Positions 15,148 through 20,686 of a stretch of DNA of 20,686 nt are shown one piece after another; within the stretch, counting starts at the first letter, position 1; each line of letters opens with the position of its first letter. The notes beneath the pieces were generated by a model. That model worked only from the letters and a program-made list of their open reading frames with translations, was not told the DNA's origin and made no database searches. Source of the stretch: CALVZT01 sp964368755 (GTDB lineage: Bacteria; Bacillota; Clostridia; Christensenellales; UBA1242); the NCBI GenBank assembly GCA_964368755.1, contig CAYJCR010000013.1, positions 1-20,686 of the forward strand. Reading direction: 5' to 3'. The translations under genes and the position numbers were made by a program.

Positions 15148-15176
15148 ATTATACACTTACTCCTAGTGGTTGTCAA
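15148..15176 (-). promoter_or_regulatory. Perfect consensus sigma-A promoter of the unknown pair
   Basis: TTGACA (15176-15171), exactly 17 bp, then TATAAT (15153-15148) on the minus strand: all twelve bases match the consensus. Start expected near 15141, a leader of about 27 nt. Confidence 0.88.
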
Positions 15177-15209
15177 TAGGGGACTTTTTTGAGGGGATAT
15201 TATTGTTAG

Positions 15210-15221
15210 AATTGTACAATT
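15210..15221. other. 12-bp perfect palindrome upstream of the unknown-pair promoter
   Basis: AATTGTACAATT lies about 35 bp upstream of the -35 element at 15171-15176, in the 15177-15273 spacer between ddh and the pair. It could be an operator, but its AT content makes chance plausible. No terminator for ddh is visible in this spacer, so readthrough from ddh into the pair is possible. Confidence 0.3.
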
Positions 15222-15273
15222 ATATTATATTACACATTAGCATTACAGCGAAAGTATGGCGAAAACTTCCAAA

Positions 15274-16212
15274 CTAAAGCACACTTATGTACTTGTCATC
15301 TCGAGCAAGCAACTTTGGTGGTATGTCTAGCACGTTGTATGCTCCATACTTGCCATTCTTGACCATCTTTGGGATAACTCTACTATATGCCACCATTATC
15401 GAACTGCAAAAATCAGGATTGCTCTCAATGTCTAGTTCGAAAGTTAGGCTTGTTCTAATACCTTGCTTTGCTGAAGTCTTATATACTCTACCCTTATGAT
15501 ACATATGGGATTGCATTTGCCTAATAGCCGCCTCATCAACAAATACAACTTTTGTCTTATAATCGGCGAAGTAATCTTTCATTGATATGATTTTTTGCTT
15601 AACAATGGCCTTATCTACACCTTCGCCTACACTTACATAACACAGTCTTGTATGTCTAGGACCTACGACTTCTAAGCCACGCCTTGCCTTGGAGATATCA
15701 CTTGTTATCGGCAATGTATATTGTATAGCATTTGTGACACCCTCTATTCGCCTTATTGCATCACTATGCCCTTGACTTACGCCTTTGCCCCAAAAAGATA
15801 TAGCAGGCTGCCCCTCTCCAATAGAGCCAAATATATGTCTTATGATACTCATAAGCCCCGGATCCCAACCACAAGCAATAATTGCTACTTTGCGGCTAGA
15901 TACTGCGATAGAATCGAGCTCTTTCTTGTAATGCTGGAGCTTAGAATGAGTATCGAAGCTATCAACTGTATTGAACAAAGCAAGCACTTCGGGAGCTATC
16001 CTTTCTATGTCATTATATGACCCTACGCACAGATACATTGTGTCTATTGTATCAGCAAAATCTTTTATCTTGTCATATGCCACCACTTTTGTTCCAAGTG
16101 AACTTGATACTTGTCTTCTAGAGAAGATTGCAACGAGCTCCTGTCCTTCGCTTATTACTGATCTCTCAACTGCTTTGCCCAGATTGCCATATCCAACTAT
16201 CCCTACTCTCAT
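15274..16212 (-). CDS. ddh: meso-Diaminopimelate dehydrogenase
   Basis: NADPH-dependent enzyme that makes meso-diaminopimelate from tetrahydrodipicolinate in one step, for peptidoglycan and lysine. It is 312 aa, close to the usual ~320. The N-terminal Rossmann fold begins VGIVGYGNLGKAVE (3-16). Then come the family motifs VDSFDTHSKLQHY, ACGWDPGLMSIIRHIFG and SFWGKGVSQGHSDAIRRIEG, which hold the substrate site, and the C-terminal HYKYG-type end here read as NGKYGAYNVLDIPP. AAAGGAG lies 6 nt before the ATG. It is transcribed alone as far as can be seen, after the terminator of the P-II operon. This suggests the organism uses the dehydrogenase branch of lysine biosynthesis. Confidence 0.94.
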   Translation of the reverse strand: MRVGIVGYGNLGKAVERSVISEGQELVAIFSRRQVSSSLGTKVVAYDKIKDFADTIDTMYLCVGSYNDIERIAPEVLALFNTVDSFDTHSKLQHYKKELDSIAVSSRKVAIIACGWDPGLMSIIRHIFGSIGEGQPAISFWGKGVSQGHSDAIRRIEGVTNAIQYTLPITSDISKARRGLEVVGPRHTRLCYVSVGEGVDKAIVKQKIISMKDYFADYKTKVVFVDEAAIRQMQSHMYHKGRVYKTSAKQGIRTSLTFELDIESNPDFCSSIMVAYSRVIPKMVKNGKYGAYNVLDIPPKLLARDDKYISVL

Positions 16213-16272
16213 AATACACTCCTTTATAGAAATATATTAGTGACAAACTGCAAGATTTGTTCCAAACATCAC

Positions 16273-16301
16273 AAAAAAACACTTGCAAGTGTGCAAGTGT
16301 T
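16273..16301 (-). terminator. Terminator of the NUDIX-DUF1538-P-II operon
   Basis: A perfect 10-bp stem (AACACTTGCA 16278-16287 with TGCAAGTGTT 16292-16301) has a 4-nt loop. It is followed on the minus strand by a T-run (A-run at 16273-16279). Confidence 0.85.
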
Positions 16302-16331
16302 AAAAAGTAATTATGCTTGTCCTAGTATCAA

Positions 16332-16880
16332 TTATTTTTTCTCAGAGACCTTGCTAGACTTCTTTGCTTTGTCGGTTATTGGAGTCTTAGGCTCAACTAC
16401 TTCGGGTTTGGATTCGAGTTTTGCAAGTCTAGCGGCTTCTTTTTCTGCCTTTGCTTTGAGTTTTTGGGCTTTAATTTTGTCCTTATCTTTTTGCTCTTGG
16501 ACTGTGTTGATTACACCCTTAACTATCTCTTCTTCGCCAACGATGTCCTTATTTGCAAATGCAGTTAGATAACTCATGCCCATAACATCGTTAACTGGCA
16601 AACTAAAACATATACCACGATTATACTCATCAAAACTTGCTCTATCACAGATAGCTTTCATAGTATCAACTTTTTTGTCCTTTTCGACAAGTATAAGGAC
16701 CATTTCTTTCTCAGGTTGAAGACTTATGCCCAAGAACTTTTGATTCTCGTGTATACCTGTTCCTCTACCATGAATAATAGTTCCACCGGTCGCACCAGCA
16801 TCCCTTGCAGCATCTACTACAAAGTCTGAATATCCACGTTTGACTATAGATATGATAAGTTCATATTTTCTTTCTGTCAT
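16332..16880 (-). CDS. P-II-like regulatory protein with a long charged tail
   Basis: Residues 1-125 have the P-II (GlnB-like) ferredoxin fold: KYELIISIVKRGYSDFVVDAARDAGATGGTIIHGRG (5-40) aligns with the N-terminal strand-helix and GRG loop, and a short T-loop region follows (41-57) without the usual Tyr51. The body continues MVLILVEKDKKVDTMKAICD (60-79). Residues 128-182 are an added Lys/Ala/Glu-rich, probably coiled or disordered tail. P-II proteins bind ATP/ADP and 2-oxoglutarate and switch partner transporters. The operon context with a DUF1538 membrane protein suggests that protein as the target. The ATG at 16880 has AAGGAG 7 nt upstream; 10 nt separate it from the previous P-II gene. 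It is the last gene of the operon. Confidence 0.85.
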   Translation of the reverse strand: MTERKYELIISIVKRGYSDFVVDAARDAGATGGTIIHGRGTGIHENQKFLGISLQPEKEMVLILVEKDKKVDTMKAICDRASFDEYNRGICFSLPVNDVMGMSYLTAFANKDIVGEEEIVKGVINTVQEQKDKDKIKAQKLKAKAEKEAARLAKLESKPEVVEPKTPITDKAKKSSKVSEKK

Positions 16881-16890
16881 AATCTTCTCC

Positions 16891-17232
16891 TTATAATAAT
16901 CCGAACAACTCAAGGCTATCACTACTTATACCACTTAGTGGCAATGTCATCGCTATGCCCTTGTCAGGCTTGTCAAACTCAAGTTTTGTCTTAAGCAAAT
17001 AGAATATTCTTGACACCTTTTTCTCATCGATTAGACCCCACACAACGTCTCTATTGTCTACTCCAAATCCAAAGACATCAGCAAGCCCCGAGCCGGTAGT
17101 ACCTTCACCCATGAATGACACAAACTCTTTGACTCTCTGCGAACGCAAAAGTTTGGCAACGGTATCACCTTTGCCACTACCTGCCGTTATCATAAAAAGG
17201 ACTAATGGAGATGTGTTCTTTGTTTTTTTCAT
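16891..17232 (-). CDS. Second P-II-like protein, divergent
   Basis: A 113-aa protein with the same fold order as its neighbour: a hydrophobic first strand (LVLFMITAGSGKGDTVAKLL, 10-29) then RSQRV, a GEGTTGSG loop (47-54) where the sibling has GRGTG, a shortened T-loop region (LADVFGFGVDNRDVVWGLID, 55-74), and KGIAMTLPLSGISS near the end, matching RGICFSLPVNDVMG in the sibling. It is about P-II length but far from canonical GlnB/GlnK, and the nucleotide site cannot be judged by eye. The ATG at 17232 is preferred over the GTG at 17247 because AGGAG sits 6 nt before it. It starts 8 nt after the DUF1538 gene. The two P-II proteins may form mixed trimers, which is inference. Confidence 0.75.
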   Translation of the reverse strand: MKKTKNTSPLVLFMITAGSGKGDTVAKLLRSQRVKEFVSFMGEGTTGSGLADVFGFGVDNRDVVWGLIDEKKVSRIFYLLKTKLEFDKPDKGIAMTLPLSGISSDSLELFGLL

Positions 17233-17240
17233 ACTTTCTC

Positions 17241-18752
17241 CTACCACTCGTATTCTATGATTGTAATATCTTTCTTTATATGTCTTGCACGTTTACGTTC
17301 TTGCTTTCTACTTACGAGTAAGAATGCAAAGCCCATTAGTTGAACAACAACGATCGGCATAGCAGCAACAAATGCCATCGCTCCAAACGAAAACTCTGCG
17401 ACATTGCCACCAAGTGCGCTTGCAACCCCTGTAACAAAAGGCAATACAAATGCAACACTCATAGCGCCAGTGGCGACACCACCAGCATCAATAGCAATGG
17501 CAGTAAAGACTTTGCGATTGATAAAAGCAAGTATTATAGCAATAACATACATCGGAATAATAATATAAATAAAATTGATATTATATAGCACTCTCAATAT
17601 TCCCATCATCATCGCAACAGCAACTCCAAGAGCTATCGCAATCATCATGGTACGACTTTTTATCAGTCCACCAGTAGTAATCTCTATCTGTGCATTAAGA
17701 ACATGTACGGCTGGCTCTGCAAGAACTATAACAAATCCTATCACAAATCCCAGAGGTATGAGTATCCATTTGTAACTCAACATTGTTATTGCCCTACCCA
17801 AAGCATTGGCTATAGGGACAAATCCTACGTCGATAACAGAAAGGAATAATGTCATACCTACATATGTGTATAGCAAACCTATAAGTATTTTTATTACCTG
17901 TTTTTTTGGCAATTTGATAACAAATATTTGAAAAACAACAAATAATATGACAATAGGGATAAGTATAAGCCCAACTTCTTTCAAAAACTTCAATATTTCA
18001 AGTCCAGTCAGACTCATTATCTGTGTTATATTCTGTGGATCAGCAATAGCACTTACGGTTGCTGCATCAGGATTGGATAAGAATAGACTATATATCATAA
18101 TTGCAAGCACAGGTCCAATAGAACATATGCCAATCAGGCCGAAGTTATCATCTTCGCCACTTCTCGTAGACCTTACGGCCGATACGCCCAATCCAAATGC
18201 AAGTAAGAACGGTGCCGACATTGGATCAGTTGTAACAGTACCTGCATCAAAGGCAATAGGAAGATAAGCTTTGGGTACAAAGAACATCAACAAGAAAGCT
18301 AGTCCATAACTCACAGCTAGTATTATTGAAAGTTTAATTCTAAAGAAAACTTTTGCAACAGCAAGCACCATAAATACACCAAGTCCAATCGCTGCCAATA
18401 TCAAGAATGACCACTTGCCTACTCCAGGGACTTTGGCTGCTAATACTGCAAGGTCTGGCTCTGCAATAGTTATAACAGTTCCTATTACTAGACACATAAT
18501 AAGCATAAGCCAAATCTTTTTACTCTTTGTAAGTTCTGCGCCAATGTTCTGTCCAATGGGTATCATTGACACCTCAGCACCCATATTGAATAATCCCATA
18601 CCAACAATCAATATAACCGAACTTATCAAGAAAGCATATAGATACATCCTAGGCACAGGCGCAACAAAAAGTGCCAACGCTACTACTATTACTGCTATTG
18701 GCAATACTGATATTGTTGATTCTTTAAGCTTCCCTAATAGATTTCTTTTCAT
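17241..18752 (-). CDS. DUF1538 membrane protein (tandem-repeat transporter)
   Basis: A 503-aa polytopic membrane protein with about 12 or more hydrophobic segments, made of two related halves. Repeated landmarks are an AEP motif in IAEPDLAVLAAKVPG (96-110) and LAEPAVHVLNAQ (344-355), and a buried acidic-Gly motif in IAFDAGTVTTDPMSAPFLLA (166-185) and IAIDAGGVATGAMSVAFVLP (419-438). This is the DUF1538 family; I recall a two-subunit halophile member (UmpAB) described as a Na+(Li+,K+)/H+ antiporter, and here both halves are in one chain. The C-terminus is basic. AGGA lies 5 nt before the ATG, 14 nt after the NUDIX gene. Two P-II genes follow, consistent with P-II control of transport. The ion or solute is not determined. 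Confidence 0.88.
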   Translation of the reverse strand: MKRNLLGKLKESTISVLPIAVIVVALALFVAPVPRMYLYAFLISSVILIVGMGLFNMGAEVSMIPIGQNIGAELTKSKKIWLMLIMCLVIGTVITIAEPDLAVLAAKVPGVGKWSFLILAAIGLGVFMVLAVAKVFFRIKLSIILAVSYGLAFLLMFFVPKAYLPIAFDAGTVTTDPMSAPFLLAFGLGVSAVRSTRSGEDDNFGLIGICSIGPVLAIMIYSLFLSNPDAATVSAIADPQNITQIMSLTGLEILKFLKEVGLILIPIVILFVVFQIFVIKLPKKQVIKILIGLLYTYVGMTLFLSVIDVGFVPIANALGRAITMLSYKWILIPLGFVIGFVIVLAEPAVHVLNAQIEITTGGLIKSRTMMIAIALGVAVAMMMGILRVLYNINFIYIIIPMYVIAIILAFINRKVFTAIAIDAGGVATGAMSVAFVLPFVTGVASALGGNVAEFSFGAMAFVAAMPIVVVQLMGFAFLLVSRKQERKRARHIKKDITIIEYEW

Positions 18753-18766
18753 TAGTATCCTGTCAC

Positions 18767-19240
18767 TTATTCTTTAGAGCAAATAACTACGGGTTTGTCG
18801 GGTTCGTTGAGTATATATTTCTTCAATATTTTTGGTCTAAAATCAAGAGAATCCAATTCTTCTGACGTGACCCATTTGAAGACAAGTTTCTTAGGCACAC
18901 CCTTATCTATCTCGACCCTCTCCCAATCCTTTGTGGGAGCGACATCGCTTGATAACAAGAAGTAATACCCGAGTTCGTTGAATGGCTTGCCTGCCATTGT
19001 CTTGAATATATTCTCAAGTACAACAATAAGCTTGTCTACTTTGACCTCAAATCCAAGCTCTTCACCCATCTCTCGGACAATTGCCTCAGCAGTTGTCTCT
19101 CCGAGCTCAACATGTCCGCCTGGCAAACAAAAAAACTTGTTGTCTGCTATCTTCTGGATCAAATACTTATCTCCACGTTTGAGTAGTCCTACCACTCTGA
19201 ATTTGAAGTTGCCTTCATCACTTTTGATTCTTATATCCAT
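18767..19240 (-). CDS. NUDIX hydrolase
   Basis: A 157-aa pyrophosphohydrolase of the NUDIX superfamily. The NUDIX box is complete at residues 42-64: G, five residues, E, seven residues, R-E-M-G-E-E-L-G-F, so metal binding and catalysis are expected. The surrounding LPGGHVELGETTAEAIV is typical of MutT-like or ADP-ribose-type enzymes that hydrolyse nucleoside diphosphate derivatives; the substrate cannot be read from sequence. AGAGG lies about 7 nt before the ATG. It is the first gene of an operon with DUF1538 and two P-II proteins, under a TTTACA-17-TAAATT promoter that diverges from metK. A functional link to the transporter is not obvious. Confidence 0.92.
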   Translation of the reverse strand: MDIRIKSDEGNFKFRVVGLLKRGDKYLIQKIADNKFFCLPGGHVELGETTAEAIVREMGEELGFEVKVDKLIVVLENIFKTMAGKPFNELGYYFLLSSDVAPTKDWERVEIDKGVPKKLVFKWVTSEELDSLDFRPKILKKYILNEPDKPVVICSKE

Positions 19241-19262
19241 ATAATAACCTCTTCGTTCTTTT

Positions 19263-19291
19263 AATTTATCACAAAGTCAGTTTTTTGTAAA
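19263..19291 (-). promoter_or_regulatory. Promoter of the NUDIX-DUF1538-P-II operon
   Basis: TTTACA (19291-19286), 17 bp, then TAAATT (19268-19263) on the minus strand. Its -35 is only 4 bp from the divergent metK -35, so the two polymerases cannot bind independently. Confidence 0.55.
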
Positions 19292-19295
19292 ACAC

Positions 19296-19324
19296 TTGAC
19301 AATAATATTAGTATAACTTATACT
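19296..19324 (+). promoter_or_regulatory. metK promoter
   Basis: TTGACA (19296-19301), 17 bp, then TATACT (19319-19324), eleven of twelve consensus bases. The start expected near 19331 is exactly where the riboswitch begins. Confidence 0.85.
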
Positions 19325-19333
19325 ATTTGTAAC

Positions 19334-19464
19334 CATATAGAGTGTGCGAGGGGCAAGCCTTACGACCACACAGCAACCTACCAAGACTGGCAAGGTGCTA
19401 ATGCTTGATTGATGGAATAGTTCTATTTGATAGATTTGTCCCATCACTATAGATGGGATTTTTT
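19334..19464 (+). promoter_or_regulatory. SAM-I-clan riboswitch with terminator/antiterminator before metK
   Basis: Core SAM-I-type elements are visible: P2 GTGTG/CACAC (19342-19346 with 19367-19371) enclosing GAGGGGCAAGCC, then the conserved AGCAACC (19372-19378) and AAGGTGCTAA (19392-19401) around a short P3. A candidate P1 is CATATAGA (19334-19341) with TCTATTTG (19422-19429), one mismatch. The expression platform is a CCCATC/GATGGG terminator (19440-19457) with a T-run (19459-19464). TGATGG (19410-19415) pairs perfectly with CCATCA (19441-19446) as antiterminator. High SAM should stabilise P1, free the terminator and shut off metK. A normal long P4 is not evident, so it may be a variant of the clan (for example SAM-I/IV) rather than plain SAM-I. 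Confidence 0.85.
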
Positions 19465-19497
19465 GTTTCCTATATGGTACAAAAGGAGATTTAACAA

Positions 19498-20586
19498 ATG
19501 AAAATTATTACTTCAGAAAGTGTCAATATAGGGCATCCTGACAAGACATGTGACTATATTGCAGATTGCTTCTTAGACGAAGCTCTTCGCCAAGACCCTG
19601 ACTCACAGATGGCAGTAGAATGTGCTATTAAGAATACCAAACTCTTCATATATGGCGAAGCAACAACCAAAGCCGCCATAGACTATGACAGTATCGCAAG
19701 GCGTGCCCTCAAAAATATTGGATATCAAGATGAGTTCGATATTATCAAAGAGATGTCTTGCCAATCCCCAGATATCAATCATGCAGTAGTAGGCGAGACT
19801 CTCAAAGCCAACGATCAAGGCATAGTATACGGATACGCAACTAACGAAACGCCTGAGTATATGCCATGCCCTATTATCATAGCTCATAAGATAATGCAAC
19901 AATATGATATATATAGAAGACAAAACAAAGATTATCTTCCTGATGCCAAGAGTCAAGTTAGCGTTGTGTATGATAATGCCAAGCCTATTGCAATAGACAC
20001 AATACTTGTCTCTGTATCTCATACAGCAGACCTTTGTCTTGCAAAGATACAAAAGGATATCAAGGACAATGTCATTGCTCCAGTCCTTGCATCATATACC
20101 GATCTTGACTTGTCCAAAGTCAAATATATCATCAACCCAAGTGGCAAGTTCACAGTCTGGGGAAGTTATGGTGATAGTGGTTGTGTCGGGCGTAAGATAG
20201 TAGTCGACTCATATGGTGGAGTCTCTCGTGTCGGTGGTGGATGCTTTAGTTCGAAGAACGCAACCAAAGTCGATAGAAGTGGTGCATACTACGCTAGATA
20301 CGTTGCCAAGAATATTGTCGCTCACAATCTTGCCGATAAGTGTGAGATAGGAGTAAGTTACGGCATAGGACTAGCACACCCTCTATCAATCGAAATCAAC
20401 ACCTTTGGCACAGAGAAGGTATCTCAAAAAGAGTTGAATAAGATCATATCTCACAACTTCGACTTCAGCCCTGATAATATTATCAAAGAACTTGATCTTC
20501 TCCGACCAATATATGCAGAGACAGCATGCTATGGGCATTTTGGTAGAGAACAGTTCCCTTGGGAGAAGATAATAGATTTGAAATAA
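19498..20586 (+). CDS. metK: S-adenosylmethionine synthase, short divergent form
   Basis: Makes S-adenosylmethionine from ATP and methionine. It is 362 aa against about 384 for E. coli. Catalytic landmarks are retained: H13/D15/K16 (GHPDK), E41, E54, Q89 (QSPDIN), K151 (DAKSQV), R232/K233, K253, K257 and D259 (KVDRSGAYYARYVAKN), and the C-terminal YGHFGREQFPWEK. Two signature stretches deviate. The gating-loop motif, normally GAGDQG after a longer loop, is KANDQG (103-108) with the preceding loop shortened. GGxxGDxG is WGSYGDSG (221-228), and GGGxFSxK[DE] ends in Asn (254). AAAAGGAG lies about 8 nt before the ATG. It is controlled by the riboswitch upstream. It is probably active; kinetic properties may differ. 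Confidence 0.93.
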   Translation: MKIITSESVNIGHPDKTCDYIADCFLDEALRQDPDSQMAVECAIKNTKLFIYGEATTKAAIDYDSIARRALKNIGYQDEFDIIKEMSCQSPDINHAVVGETLKANDQGIVYGYATNETPEYMPCPIIIAHKIMQQYDIYRRQNKDYLPDAKSQVSVVYDNAKPIAIDTILVSVSHTADLCLAKIQKDIKDNVIAPVLASYTDLDLSKVKYIINPSGKFTVWGSYGDSGCVGRKIVVDSYGGVSRVGGGCFSSKNATKVDRSGAYYARYVAKNIVAHNLADKCEIGVSYGIGLAHPLSIEINTFGTEKVSQKELNKIISHNFDFSPDNIIKELDLLRPIYAETACYGHFGREQFPWEKIIDLK

Positions 20587-20601
20587 TAAGTGTTAGAACT
20601 C

Positions 20602-20640
20602 TACAAAAAATATATTTTTTTGTAATAATATAACGATTTT
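20602..20640 (+). terminator. Weak AT-only hairpin after metK
   Basis: TACAAAAAA (20602-20610) can pair with TTTTTTGTA (20616-20624), and a T-run follows at 20635-20640. It is a poor terminator by itself; metK transcription may instead stop at the stronger hairpin at the window edge. Confidence 0.3.
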
Positions 20641-20659
20641 TTACATTTTTATCAAAAAA

Positions 20660-20686
20660 AAGACAAGTTTGTCCTAAACTTGTCTT
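20660..20686. terminator. Strong hairpin at the right edge
   Basis: A perfect 11-bp stem (AAGACAAGTTT 20660-20670 with AAACTTGTCTT 20676-20686) has a 5-nt loop. The A-run at 20654-20661 gives a minus-strand T-run, so it probably ends a leftward gene lying beyond the window. The plus-strand side is cut off by the window end. Confidence 0.7.

Noticed and set aside
15177..15273. Search for a ddh terminator
   Set aside because: No stem followed by a T-run was found; the only symmetric element is the AT-rich 12-bp palindrome.

Overview
The window reads as a piece of a low-GC Gram-positive chromosome, most likely an uncultivated Clostridia-type Firmicute. The reasons are AT-rich spacers, strong AGGAG-type ribosome binding sites, consensus sigma-A promoters, intrinsic terminators, a SigH-type sigma factor, a CwlD-type amidase, meso-diaminopimelate dehydrogenase and a SAM riboswitch before metK. 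The genus cannot be told from this sequence. No transposon, phage module, tRNA or CRISPR array was seen. Apart from four plus-strand genes (2100-2501, the cwlD-like gene, the rsmF-like gene and metK), everything is on the minus strand.

Layout: 1-528 is the 5' third of a 16S rRNA gene read leftward, with a leader and a TTGACA-17-TATTCT promoter. 1004-2501 holds three small unrecognised genes. 2584-6698 is one tightly packed six-gene operon: mrnC, rlmB, sigH, dnaX, ybaB, recR. Inside it dnaX is broken by a stop directly after a canonical A AAA AAC slippery heptamer, and the tau-like C-terminal region continues in the -1 frame. This looks like programmed frameshifting with the zero frame giving the short form. 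The operon promoter places its start site on the mrnC ATG, so the first gene may be leaderless. Its divergent spacer carries two tandem DnaA-box-like sites.

6998-10750 contains a CwlD-like cell-wall amidase, a two-gene membrane/SPFH-zinc-ribbon unit and an RsmF-like rRNA m5C methyltransferase. 10767-12810 is a thyA-folA-HAD operon for dTMP and folate metabolism. 12932-15114 is a coupled pair of large proteins that I do not recognise. They are distant paralogues of each other and are driven by a perfect TTGACA-17-TATAAT promoter; this is the best candidate for an undescribed system. 15274-16212 is diaminopimelate dehydrogenase.

16332-19240 is a NUDIX / DUF1538 transporter / P-II / P-II operon, in which two divergent P-II-like proteins probably regulate the duplicated DUF1538 membrane protein. 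Divergently, a consensus promoter drives a SAM-I-clan riboswitch with visible terminator and antiterminator, then a short, divergent but apparently catalytically intact metK.
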